Origin: Ruegeria arenilitoris
GTDB taxonomy: Bacteria > Pseudomonadota > Alphaproteobacteria > Rhodobacterales > Rhodobacteraceae
NCBI RefSeq assembly: GCF_013030985.1
Contig: NZ_WPYP01000007.1
Location: 1-64,000 of the forward strand
DNA length: 64,000 bases
Direction of reading: 5' to 3'
Shown: positions 43,645-51,904 of the stretch, piece after piece
Numbering within the stretch: position 1 is the stretch's first letter
Layout of the letters: each line of letters begins with the position of its first letter
The notes under the pieces: model-generated
What the model saw: the letters and a program-made list of their open reading frames with translations, nothing else
Databases searched by the model: none
What the model was told of the DNA's origin: nothing
Translations under genes and position numbers: made by a program

Positions 43645-44615
43645 CCGACGTTTTCCGCGATCATCGAGATCATCTCGAACATCACCGCCGCTGCTGTCAG
43701 GGCGGTGATGTTGTTCGGACTATCCTTCGTGGGCATCATGCAGACAACATCTCCGCCCACGATATTCAGGCCCCGCGCGGCCCGCAGAATGCCGACCGCC
43801 TCATCAATGTCGAAGCCCTTCTCGCCGGGTTCCAGATTGGACACAGCGGGCGCGACGGTTGGGTCGAGGCAATCCAGATCGAAGGTGATATAGACCGGAC
43901 GGTCGCCCAGAACCTCGCGCGTCTGCGCCACCACATCCTGTAGCCCACGCTGGCGGAATTCGCGCATGGTGACGATGTTGTAGCCATAGTCATAAGAGGG
44001 CTGCAGCCAATCGAGGCTGCGCGGATGGCCCCGCAGCCCAATCTGCATCGACCGCGTCGGGTCGACTTGCCCCTGATCGGCCAGATAGGCCCCCCAATGA
44101 GCCGCCGATTTTTTGGCGCCCAGAAAGTGATCAACCTTGGTGAACACATCCGTATGCGCGTCCAGATGCAGAAAGCTGACTGGTCCTCCGCCCGCCAGCT
44201 TGCCATTGCCCAACGCCTGTACGATCCCGCCGGTGATCGAATGATCGCCCCCGACGGACACTGGCCTCGCCCCCGCCGCGTCGATATCCTTGTAAAAGGC
44301 GGTGATGCGTTCGATGCAGTCCTCGTTGTCGTTCGCACGCGGAAACGGCACGTCGCCCACATCGGCAATCCGCGCGCTGTTCCACGGATCGATCCCGAAC
44401 ACCGAATGCACCCGGCGTTGGACCGCCGAGACGTGACGCAGGGCACGCGGGCCCAGATGCTGATCCCGCTCGGTCGTGCCGTTGCCGGTAGAATGCGGCA
44501 CACCCACCAGCGCGATGTCCTGCCCCTCGGGGCCTTCGTTGGGGCAGCGGAACAAGGTGGGCACACCCCACCAATAGAGATTGTCCATCATGGACTGTTC
44601 ATAACGATCGGTCAT
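43641..44615 (-). CDS. Second agmatinase/ureohydrolase-family protein
   Basis: This 324-residue arginase-fold protein is clearly divergent from its convergent neighbour. It has GVPHSTGNGTTERDQHLGPRALRHVS, SVGGDHSITGGIV, LHLDAHTDVF and FDLDCLDPTVAPAVSNLEPGE. All six expected metal ligands appear present. It lies 55 bases downstream of proW on the same strand, but a strong terminator intervenes, so it probably has its own control. Two unlike ureohydrolases tail-to-tail suggest different guanidino substrates or steps. Confidence 0.87.
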   Translation of the reverse strand: MTDRYEQSMMDNLYWWGVPTLFRCPNEGPEGQDIALVGVPHSTGNGTTERDQHLGPRALRHVSAVQRRVHSVFGIDPWNSARIADVGDVPFPRANDNEDCIERITAFYKDIDAAGARPVSVGGDHSITGGIVQALGNGKLAGGGPVSFLHLDAHTDVFTKVDHFLGAKKSAAHWGAYLADQGQVDPTRSMQIGLRGHPRSLDWLQPSYDYGYNIVTMREFRQRGLQDVVAQTREVLGDRPVYITFDLDCLDPTVAPAVSNLEPGEKGFDIDEAVGILRAARGLNIVGGDVVCMMPTKDSPNNITALTAAAVMFEMISMIAENVG

Positions 44616-44637
44616 TGTCTTCCCCGGTCAAAGAAAA

Positions 44638-44663
44638 ACGCCCCCGGCGACAACCGGAGGCGT
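44638..44663 (-). terminator. Rho-independent terminator after proXVW
   Basis: On the minus strand a 10-bp stem with one mismatch (44654-44663 with 44638-44647) and a six-base loop is followed directly by a T-run (44634-44637 region). It lies seven bases after the proW stop and ends the proXVW transcript before the ureohydrolase. Confidence 0.82.
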
Positions 44664-44669
44664 GCATGT

Positions 44670-46259
44670 TCAGATTTTCTCGTCTTCCCGCCGGAAGGCC
44701 CCCTGTACGATCCGGTCAATGACCATCGCGCAGAAGAGGATAGCAAAACCACCCAGCAGACCCGGCCCCTTGGCGGCGTATTGCAGTGCCTCGAGGATTT
44801 CCTTACCCAGACCACCGCCACCGATCAGCGAGATAATCACCACCATCGACAGACACATCAGGATGGTCTGGTTCACCCCGGTCATGATCGAGGGCAAGGC
44901 CAGCGGAATTTCCACATCCTTCAGCAACTGCCATTTGGAAGCACCAAAGGCGACCGCCGCCTCTTTGATGCTTTCGGGCACACCGCGCATCCCCAGCGCG
45001 GTCAAACGGATCACCGGCGGCATGCCAAAGATGATCGTGGCCAGAATGCCCGGCGGGTTACCGGTGCCAAAGAAGGCGATGATCGGGATCAGGTAGACGA
45101 AGGCCGGTAGCGTCTGCATCAGGTCCAGCACCGGCTCTGCCGCGCGATAAGCCCGCTGTGATTTCCCGAACCAGATGCCCAGAGGGATGCCGAACACCAC
45201 ACATAGCAACACCGCTGCACCGACCAACGCGACTGTCTCCATCGCCACATCCCAATAGCCCAGCAGGGCAATATAGGCGAGCGAGGACGCGGTGAAGATC
45301 GCCACGCGCGGACCTGCTGCCCGCCATGCAGTCACGCAGATAACCAACATCACCACCGGCCACGGAGAGCCGATCAGAGCGATCGTCAAAGCATCCAGAA
45401 CCGATCGGACACCGGCGACAATGCCGTCAAAAACATCGCCCCCTGCCGCGGCGGCGGCGTCGATCTGCGCCTCCATCCAACTGGCGAGGTTCGAGAAGAT
45501 TGTGCCCTCGCCCTCACCCAGTATCAACGCAGACACCTCTTGTTCCGGAAAGGCATCCAGCATCGCCAGCGACGCATTCACCGTGAACTTGTAGATGATG
45601 AGCGGTGCAATCGCGGCCACCAGAACCGCGCCCAGAACCGTATTGCGCGTGGATCGGCCGCTTTCGGTGCTGGTCGGATCGATCCGCCATTTCGAATACT
45701 GCTTTTCATAGACCCGGTCTGCGTAGAACCCCTGAGCCAGTTTGAACACGAGCAGCATCAGAAGTCCGGTGATCAGGATCCCCGACGCCTCGGCCTGAGC
45801 CGCCTGCGCTTGCGCCAGACTGCTGTCCGCCGCCTTCTGGATATTCTCGGCCAGCCGGTTGAACCGGTCTATGTCGGCCTGTTCGGTTGCGGCTGCTGCG
45901 CGTTCCAATAATTCGTTGGCTCGTGTCTGCTGACGTTCGGCGCGTTCGGCCAGATCAGCGCCGGGATTGCCCCAGGCCCCACGCCCGATCTGGACCCAGG
46001 CGATGATCTCAAGGATCAGAAAGGTCCAGAACATCCCCCAGATCGCCCGCGACGCCGACCAGAACGGACCCAGCGCCGCCGCCCAGATGTTGAACGTGTT
46101 GGGCATTGCGCTGGTGGCATCGTGGATCTTGTGGAATGCGGTGACGTAATAGTCTCCGTTCGGACCGGTAAACTCGTGAATGGATTGGTCCAGTGCCTCG
46201 CGGTCGACCTCGATATCAGAGGCGGCCGTGACTTTCATTTCCATTGCTGCATCAGTCAT
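44670..46259 (-). CDS. proW: Glycine-betaine-type ABC importer permease (ProW-like) with long N-terminal extension
   Basis: This 529-residue protein is longer than the usual permease of about 300-350 residues. The C-terminal part (about 280-520) is a standard ProW/OpuAB domain: VALVGAAVLLCVVFGIPLGIWFG, VLDLMQTLPAFVYLIPIIAFFGTG and the EAA loop AAVAFGASKWQLLKDVEIPLALPSIMTG. The N-terminal 260 residues add a hydrophobic segment near 70-90, a coiled-coil-like stretch (about 105-155, rich in Ala/Glu/Gln) and another membrane segment. The start overlaps proV by eight bases. Betaines or proline are the likely substrates. Confidence 0.85.
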   Translation of the reverse strand: MTDAAMEMKVTAASDIEVDREALDQSIHEFTGPNGDYYVTAFHKIHDATSAMPNTFNIWAAALGPFWSASRAIWGMFWTFLILEIIAWVQIGRGAWGNPGADLAERAERQQTRANELLERAAAATEQADIDRFNRLAENIQKAADSSLAQAQAAQAEASGILITGLLMLLVFKLAQGFYADRVYEKQYSKWRIDPTSTESGRSTRNTVLGAVLVAAIAPLIIYKFTVNASLAMLDAFPEQEVSALILGEGEGTIFSNLASWMEAQIDAAAAAGGDVFDGIVAGVRSVLDALTIALIGSPWPVVMLVICVTAWRAAGPRVAIFTASSLAYIALLGYWDVAMETVALVGAAVLLCVVFGIPLGIWFGKSQRAYRAAEPVLDLMQTLPAFVYLIPIIAFFGTGNPPGILATIIFGMPPVIRLTALGMRGVPESIKEAAVAFGASKWQLLKDVEIPLALPSIMTGVNQTILMCLSMVVIISLIGGGGLGKEILEALQYAAKGPGLLGGFAILFCAMVIDRIVQGAFRREDEKI

Positions 46260-47289
46260 TTTTGCCCCCCTGAATTCCGCGCAGCAGACGCGGCTTGGTC
46301 ACAATGCCGACGTCACTGCCCGAATCGGTGATGACGACCGGCATATCGGTATTCACGGCCAGATCGATCAGTTGATCCAAATCCGCGCCCTCATCCGCGC
46401 GCGGCGCTCCGTCGAGCGGACCAGAATAGCTTCCCATCGGCTCCATGATCGAATGCGCCTTGACCAGTTTCAGTTTCGAAATGCCCTGCACGAACTCGCG
46501 CACATAATCGTCCGCCGGGTTCATGACGATGTCTTCCGGCGTGCCAATCTGCACAATCACCCCGTCTTTCATGATGGCGATGCGGTGACCGATGCGGATG
46601 GCCTCGTCCAGATCGTGGGTGATGAACAGAGTGGTTTTCTGAAGCTGTGCCACCAGCGCCTTGAACTGATCCTGCAGTTGCAGACGGATCAGCGGATCAA
46701 GGGCCGAGAACGGCTCGTCCATCAGCAGGATTTCAGGGTCAGAGGCCAGCGCGCGGGCAATCCCCACCCGCTGCTGCATTCCGCCCGACAGTTCCTTGGG
46801 CAGGCGGTCTTCATAGCCGGTCAGGTCCACCAAACCCAGAGCGTGATCCGAAACCGCCCAGCGCTTGGACTTGGATACTTTGCGAATTTCCAGCGGATAG
46901 GCCACGTTGTCACGCACCGAGCGATGCGGCATCAGTGCCATGTGCTGGAACACCATCCCGATCTGCTGCGCCCGGATGCGGCGCAATTCGGCCTCGGATA
47001 TCTGCGACACGTCATGGCCCAGAATCTCGATCTTGCCCGAGGTCGGCTCGATCAGGCGGTTAACGTGCCGCACCAGCGTGGATTTGCCTGAGCCCGACAG
47101 GCCCATGATGCAGAAAATCTCACCCCGCGGCACTTCGAAGGTGGCCCCCTGAACACCCACGACGCAATTGAATCTTTCCAGAACTTCCGGCTTTCCAATG
47201 CCTTCGTTCCGCACGGCTTCCATGGCTTCTTCGGCCCGCGCGCCAAAGATCTTCCACACATCCGTCAGTTTTACGACTGTTTCGGTCAT
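46252..47289 (-). CDS. proV: Glycine-betaine-type ABC importer ATPase (ProV-like)
   Basis: This 345-residue ATPase has Walker A GLSGSGKSTLVRHVNRLIEPTSG, signature LSGGMQQRVGIARALA, Walker B ILLMDEPFSALDP and His-switch TLFITHDLDEA. A C-terminal extension holds a single CBS-like stretch (about 285-345, MPVVITDSGSDVGIVTKPRLL), shorter than the tandem CBS osmosensor of OpuA/ProV. ATG 47289 has GGGAC five bases upstream. It lies between proX and proW, separated from proX by a stem-loop. Confidence 0.9.
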   Translation of the reverse strand: MTETVVKLTDVWKIFGARAEEAMEAVRNEGIGKPEVLERFNCVVGVQGATFEVPRGEIFCIMGLSGSGKSTLVRHVNRLIEPTSGKIEILGHDVSQISEAELRRIRAQQIGMVFQHMALMPHRSVRDNVAYPLEIRKVSKSKRWAVSDHALGLVDLTGYEDRLPKELSGGMQQRVGIARALASDPEILLMDEPFSALDPLIRLQLQDQFKALVAQLQKTTLFITHDLDEAIRIGHRIAIMKDGVIVQIGTPEDIVMNPADDYVREFVQGISKLKLVKAHSIMEPMGSYSGPLDGAPRADEGADLDQLIDLAVNTDMPVVITDSGSDVGIVTKPRLLRGIQGGKND

Positions 47290-47309
47290 TTTTGTCCCTT
47301 TGATGCAAA

Positions 47310-47339
47310 ACAGGCCGCCGGACATGTCCGACGGCCTGT
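47310..47339 (-). promoter_or_regulatory. Intercistronic stem-loop between proX and proV
   Basis: ACAGGCCG (47310-47317) pairs with CGGCCTGT (47332-47339), and the interior 47319-47330 is itself the palindrome CGGACATGTCCG. The position after the binding-protein gene and before the ATPase gene parallels the hairpin after the liv binding protein. It may raise proX over proVW by mRNA protection or partial termination. Confidence 0.6.
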
Positions 47340-47366
47340 CCGGTTTTCAATTCCGGTCGGCGTCAA

Positions 47367-48317
47367 TCACTGAGACATCCAATTCAGAACAGCATCTTCG
47401 TTGGCTGCCACCCATTCCTCGGCATAGGCGGCGGGCTCTTTGCCTTCGATCACCAGCGCATAGGTCATGGCCGAGACCGTGTCGGTGTCCAGCTTCATAT
47501 TGGCCAGCAACTGGGCAACTTCCGGGAACTCATCCTCAAGGGATTTTGCATAATGCAGGTGCAGATAGGCCAGATCCCAGGCCACACCGGCCTCGGATTT
47601 CTCAAGCCAGTCCGGATCGTCGGTCGGCTGCAACACGTTCCACTTGGACGCGTCATAGGCCGGCTCTTCCAGAATCTGCATGTCATGCAGGGCAAACACG
47701 TAATGCGGCGTATAGCAGAACCCGACCCACGGATCGCCCGCCTTGATCGCGTTGTCCAGGTTGGCATAGGCCACCGTCTCGTCAATCTCGGTCAGTTCCA
47801 TGACCTGATCGTACCCATAAGACTTGGCCCGGATTTTTTCGACATTGGTCGAGGCCCAGCCCGGGGCGCCGATCCACACCTCACCCTGACCGTCGCCATT
47901 GCTGTCGAACAGCGCGGCAATATCGGGGTTGGTCAGATCTTCAATCGAGCGGATATCGTTGGCATCCGCAGTCGCCTTGTCGACACACATGCCCTGAAAC
48001 GCCTCAACGCCGTTGGGGTTGAAAGCAACAGTGCCTTTGTCGGTGACATAGGTATCATGCAGGTTCTGCTGGTTCGGCATCCAGACCTCGGGGTGAACAT
48101 GCATGGCGCCGGAATCCATCGCCTCGAATACGATCGGATTAGTCCCGTTCTGCAGCTCGACCTCAAGCCCGAGGTTCTGTTCGATGGCCACCTTCAGAAT
48201 ATGCGCCGTAGCGTTCACCGACGGCCAGTTCGGCACACCGATCACGATATCCGCAGCCATTGCTGGCCCGGCGACCGCCATCGATACACCTCCCAAAAGC
48301 GTTGCAAGTTTTTTCAT
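47367..48317 (-). CDS. proX: Glycine-betaine-type periplasmic binding protein (ProX/OpuAC-like)
   Basis: This 316-residue exported protein has signal peptide MKKLATLLGGVSMAVAGPAMA. The mature OpuAC-type domain has IVIGVPNWPSVNATAHILKVAIEQNLGLEVEL, AMDSGAMHVHPEVWMPNQ and AGDPWVGFCYTPHYVF. Aromatic residues of this kind form the quaternary-ammonium cage. ATG 48317 has GGAG seven bases upstream. It leads the proXVW operon. With MttB- and DMGDH-like genes next door, its ligand is probably a methylated amine used as nutrient or osmolyte. Confidence 0.88.
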   Translation of the reverse strand: MKKLATLLGGVSMAVAGPAMAADIVIGVPNWPSVNATAHILKVAIEQNLGLEVELQNGTNPIVFEAMDSGAMHVHPEVWMPNQQNLHDTYVTDKGTVAFNPNGVEAFQGMCVDKATADANDIRSIEDLTNPDIAALFDSNGDGQGEVWIGAPGWASTNVEKIRAKSYGYDQVMELTEIDETVAYANLDNAIKAGDPWVGFCYTPHYVFALHDMQILEEPAYDASKWNVLQPTDDPDWLEKSEAGVAWDLAYLHLHYAKSLEDEFPEVAQLLANMKLDTDTVSAMTYALVIEGKEPAAYAEEWVAANEDAVLNWMSQ

Positions 48318-48716
48318 CTGATATCTCCATGTTGGTCATTCGTGGTGCTTGTTTTTTTAGCGACCCTACTGGGCACTGACGCACCTTGCGAACAGTAGCG
48401 GGAAGGCGAAACTTCCCCGTTTCCTTGGCCAACGGCTTGCAGCGCCGGGTTGGCCCGAAAATTGAACCATGCCGGAACGCCGCCCTTCAAGAACTACGTG
48501 CGACAATCCCCGCTATGCGACATTATCGTAGATTAGTTTCGCTTTTTTGCAAATTGGAACGCCCAGGCCTTGCGTTGAAGCGATCACTGAAACTGAGCTT
48601 CAGGGCCATGAGAGCGACTTACACAACAGAATATTAACACACTCTTAACACATTGCTTTCATTGACTTATGAGCTGTGTTTTGCTTTTCGAGAAGCAGGT
48701 AACTGAAGGAAATACG
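48318..48716. promoter_or_regulatory. Divergent intergenic region at the start of AT-rich sequence
   Basis: These 399 bases separate proX (leftward) from the AT-rich hypothetical gene (rightward). The left half is GC-rich chromosomal DNA. From about 48530 base composition falls. TTAACACA occurs twice, at about 48633 and 48645, and TTGACT at about 48662 is a possible -35. I see no gene, tRNA or clear riboswitch. Confidence 0.4.
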
Positions 48717-49364
48717 ATGGGTACAGTGAAGGCAAAAAAGGCGTTTGAGCTCGAAAACAAAGGCGACCACGCAATTATCCACTTTGAGCCAAGCACCCGT
48801 TTTGAAACAGGGCTCATGCAGTTTTCTACACGAATGTTAGTCATTTGGACCCTTGGCGGATGGATACCAGGCTTTCTTTTCGCGATTACAAAAGAACCAT
48901 ATGGCGGAACATCATATAATTGGCCAATTTTCTGGGCTGTTTGGATCATTCCTTTCATCGCAATATTGGCTTGGGGTGTGAAGATAGACAAAAAACATAC
49001 TGGAAAAGGGTCTCCTGCGACGACAATTGCACTACACAGTGACAGAATTGACGCCCCTGGCTGGCCCAAGCATACGTCATATGGCCACGCAGACTTGGGA
49101 ACACTCTATTCCCAAGCGCCGGACACTTCTTTCACTTACAAATCCGGAAAATACACCACTGACTACAAATCTAAAAAGCAGGCTGCCGAAGAAAAAGGTA
49201 AGATCGGCTTTTCGGTAACCGCCGACTATGGCGCGGAAAGGATTTCAATTGTGTACGAATGCCTGACCGAACAGCAGGCCGTCGGCATCAGAGATATAAT
49301 AGCTGAATGGAGAGACGATCCGTCTTCGGTTCTAGGAAACGATTACAACGCGTCAGCCGCATAG
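48717..49364 (+). CDS. AT-rich membrane protein of unknown function
   Basis: This 215-residue protein has two close hydrophobic segments (about residues 35-57 and 68-87) and a soluble C-terminal domain of about 120 residues. I do not recognise the family. ATG 48717 is preferred over 48669 because AAGGA lies seven bases upstream. Base composition is clearly lower in GC than the preceding chromosome. A good terminator follows at 49410. It lies just outside the tRNA-like attachment site, so it may be a remnant of an earlier insertion or simply foreign DNA. Confidence 0.65.
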   Translation: MGTVKAKKAFELENKGDHAIIHFEPSTRFETGLMQFSTRMLVIWTLGGWIPGFLFAITKEPYGGTSYNWPIFWAVWIIPFIAILAWGVKIDKKHTGKGSPATTIALHSDRIDAPGWPKHTSYGHADLGTLYSQAPDTSFTYKSGKYTTDYKSKKQAAEEKGKIGFSVTADYGAERISIVYECLTEQQAVGIRDIIAEWRDDPSSVLGNDYNASAA

Positions 49365-49409
49365 ATTTTCTATCAGCGAAATTCTGACAATCATCCCGAC
49401 GAAATTAGC

Positions 49410-49445
49410 AAGACCAGGGCGAATTCAACGCTTTGGTCTTTTTTA
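49410..49445 (+). terminator. Rho-independent terminator
   Basis: AAGACCA (49410-49416) pairs with TGGTCTT (49434-49440), with an inner GCG/CGC pair, and a six-base T-run follows. It ends the transcript of the hypothetical membrane protein 45 bases after its stop. Confidence 0.8.
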
Positions 49446-49569
49446 GCGTTGCTGAGCTCAGTAGTTTTGCCTCACCAAATCACTGCAGTTCAAAATCAGA
49501 GCCCTAAGAGAAAACACCGCCATACGACCAGCGCGGCAGGCAAACGCGAAGCATGCTAAACTTGAAAAA

Positions 49570-49588
49570 TGGTGCCCGGGGGCGGAAT
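49570..49588 (-). other. tRNA 3'-end attachment-site remnant (attachment half-site)
   Basis: Read on the minus strand, 49588-49570 is ATTCCGCCCCCGGGCACCA. It splits exactly as the last T-loop bases, a 5-base T-stem strand CCGCC, a 7-base acceptor strand CCCGGGC, the discriminator A and CCA, followed by a T-run. The rest of a tRNA is absent upstream, so this is a duplicated 3' end, as left by site-specific integration. From memory it matches the roseobacter tRNA-Phe 3' end; that identity is less certain. The integrase gene starts 107 bases away. Confidence 0.75.
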
Positions 49589-49694
49589 ATGCGACTATAT
49601 AGCAAACGAAATAAGTCATTGATTAAAAACACTTTTGAGGCTACTCGCTAAAACAAGGCGCAGCATTCTGTGTAGCAAATTGTGGAGCGTAAAT

Positions 49695-51050
49695 TTGACA
49701 CGAAAAGCGAACAAAAACCCACCGAATATGTGCCAACGTGGTGGAATATGGCACCTGCGCATGCGTGTGCCGAAACGATACGCTTACATCGAAGAAAAGA
49801 AGGAAGTTCATCGGAGTCTGTTTACCGGGGATCAGAACGAAGCCCAGGCACGCCTTCCTCTTGTGAAAAAGAAAATCTTGGCTGAACTGGATGCGCGTCT
49901 CGTCGGCAGGTCACCGGAAAAGAGTAGTCACTATGAAGCTATAGCAGAACTATCAACGTCTCGCTCATTTTCATACCGAACCGCTGATGAGCTTGTCGCG
50001 TCAGGTGCCGAAACAATAATGGATCGAATGATAAGCCTGATATCACACAATGACACTCCAACTTCTGAAGCGGCCACCTCCTTGTTGGGCGGAGTTGAGA
50101 GGCAAAAGCTGACCATCACGGAAGTTGCGGCATCCATGGAGACACGCTTCCCGGAAGACGTAGTCAATAAAGCCCATAGGGCCAAGAAATCTTGGTGTGC
50201 GCAATGGACACGCCCAGCTTCAAAGGTTGTCGAGCTGCTTGGGCATGACCCGATCTTTCAGGAAATTCTACGGCAAGACGCTGTCGCCCTCAGAGACGCG
50301 CTGAAAGATCGAGTTCTCGAAGGCGATATGAAGGGGAGGTCGGCACAGAAAGAGCTTCGGCTGCTGAATACCCTTTGGGATCGGTTTCATGATTCAATTG
50401 GAGTTGATGAGCGAGAAATGCCCCACTCCCCCTTCTACAATCTGGGGAAAGGCTTTGCAAAATTGGACGATGAAGACAGCCGAAAACTCGAGGTGCCGAC
50501 CGAAATCATCAGTCAAAAAATGATTGCACCGGACGCACTACATTTCATGAACGACGAACTAAGAGACATCACACTTGTGATCGTGGAAACGGGCGCCCGC
50601 CAATCGGAAATCACGGATTTGCCCCCTCATTCAATTTTTCTGAATGCCTCCATACCTCACATCTGGATAAGAAAAGAAACCGGTGAGTGGGCAAGAGAGA
50701 TAAAAAACAAACCAAGCAAGAGAAAAATCCCTTTGGTTGGAGTGGCGCTCGAAGCATTCCTTAGGCACCCTGAAGGTTTCCCAAGATACCGTTACAAGGG
50801 AACTTATTCTGCAGCTGCGAACAAGGCATTGCACGCCCACAAGATTTTGCCCGATGACATTACCGTTGTGGGGCTTCGCCACAGCTTCGAAACCCGCATG
50901 ATAAATGCAGGCATTCCAAATGACGAGCGTGCCGCATTGATGGGTCATTCCATTAAGAAAGCCCGTGGCCGCGAAGAATACGGGGACAAAATGCCACTGG
51001 AGAAAAAAGTGCTCTATCACAAGAAAATCATGGTCAAGCCGCCAGCTTGA
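49695..51050 (+). CDS. Tyrosine recombinase (integrase) of the element
   Basis: This roughly 451-residue phage-type integrase has an N-terminal arm (CQRGGIWHLRMRVPKRYAYIEEKKEVHRSL), a core-binding region, and a catalytic domain. The catalytic residues seen are Arg in ETGARQSEI, Arg in VVGLRHSFETRM, His in LMGHSIKKARGREEY and the nucleophile Tyr in REEYGDK. The first His of the usual HxxR box appears replaced by Val. TTG 49695 has GGAG seven bases upstream; ATG 49728 is the alternative. Its place beside the tRNA-like half-site makes it the likely integrase for this insertion. Confidence 0.88.
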   Translation: MTRKANKNPPNMCQRGGIWHLRMRVPKRYAYIEEKKEVHRSLFTGDQNEAQARLPLVKKKILAELDARLVGRSPEKSSHYEAIAELSTSRSFSYRTADELVASGAETIMDRMISLISHNDTPTSEAATSLLGGVERQKLTITEVAASMETRFPEDVVNKAHRAKKSWCAQWTRPASKVVELLGHDPIFQEILRQDAVALRDALKDRVLEGDMKGRSAQKELRLLNTLWDRFHDSIGVDEREMPHSPFYNLGKGFAKLDDEDSRKLEVPTEIISQKMIAPDALHFMNDELRDITLVIVETGARQSEITDLPPHSIFLNASIPHIWIRKETGEWAREIKNKPSKRKIPLVGVALEAFLRHPEGFPRYRYKGTYSAAANKALHAHKILPDDITVVGLRHSFETRMINAGIPNDERAALMGHSIKKARGREEYGDKMPLEKKVLYHKKIMVKPPA

Positions 51051-51258
51051 CAGATTTGGATGCCAATCGCAGACGGATACGCGCCTTGGTGTCGTCTTGT
51101 GTCTTCAGCGCATCCAGTTCTTGCTCCAGGGTTTCATAAAGTCCAATGTAGGTTTCTCCATCCGCTCTCTGAGTTACCATCGCCCCTACAAAATCAAGTG
51201 CTTGCTCGACCGCTTCAATCTTTTTTACACGAGAAAGACTGGCATACACTTTGCTCAT
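51034..51258 (-). CDS. Small hypothetical protein of the element
   Basis: This 74-residue, mostly alpha-helical protein (MSKVYASLSRVKKIEAVEQALDFVGAMV) has no recognisable domain. GAGG lies eight bases before its ATG, which supports translation. Its 3' end overlaps the integrase 3' end by 17 bases on the opposite strand. A small regulatory or mobilization accessory role is possible but unproven. Confidence 0.5.
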   Translation of the reverse strand: MSKVYASLSRVKKIEAVEQALDFVGAMVTQRADGETYIGLYETLEQELDALKTQDDTKARIRLRLASKSVKLAA

Positions 51259-51487
51259 TTTTCGACCTCAATTCACAGGAGGTCGGGAAATAGGTCCGCA
51301 GTTAAAATCACAGAAAACGGGTTTGTTAGCATTTTTGGCAGCCAGGAACTTTCGCACCAAGTTGGAAGAAGGAATTCCTTAGTGCCACGTTGCCAACACC
51401 TTCAAAGAACACTCAAACCCGCTTTGAAAATCAAAGTTGGACCCATCTTCCGTTAGCCAAACGCGTTATTCTAACGGAGACACAACA

Positions 51488-51904
51488 ATGACTGCACAAA
51501 TCATTCACATGGAGCCAGAAGTTGAAGCAGCCATCCGCGACGGAAGGTTGACAACGATTGAAGTAACCGAAGCGAGAATGAAACTGGTCGGCGGCGTGCT
51601 GTCTCTGAGGGCTCGAGATCTTCTCCCTCCGAAAATCAAAGCCGAGCAGGACGTGAAAGAAGCAAAGTCAGCAAAGGAAAGACAGCGCGAATTCGTGCAG
51701 CGAAAGAAGGATGCCGGGTTCAAAAAAGATTGGCTTCATGAAAGCCTCGTTCTCCTTGCAGAAGAAATCGGGGGACAAGAGAAAATAGCCGAAAAAATCC
51801 AACAACTACAGCAGAGAGCTGAGGAGGCAGAGCGACGAGCTGAGGAGGCCGAAGCCGAAGTTCAACGGTTGAAGTCTCGTCGACGGTGGCGGCTTTGGTT
51901 CTGA
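51488..51904 (+). CDS. Hypothetical coiled-coil protein of the element
   Basis: This 138-residue protein begins MTAQIIHMEPEVEAAIRDGRL. Residues about 95-130 form a strong charged coiled coil (repeats of AEEAERR type) ending in a basic RRRWRLWF tail. GGAG lies eight bases before ATG 51488. The basic, coiled-coil architecture would suit an accessory DNA- or relaxase-binding protein near mob genes, but I recognise no family. Confidence 0.55.
   Translation: MTAQIIHMEPEVEAAIRDGRLTTIEVTEARMKLVGGVLSLRARDLLPPKIKAEQDVKEAKSAKERQREFVQRKKDAGFKKDWLHESLVLLAEEIGGQEKIAEKIQQLQQRAEEAERRAEEAEAEVQRLKSRRRWRLWF

Noticed and set aside
49570-49588. Complete tRNA gene
   Set aside because: Only the 3' arm is present; no anticodon arm or 5' acceptor strand lies within 80 bases on the proper side.
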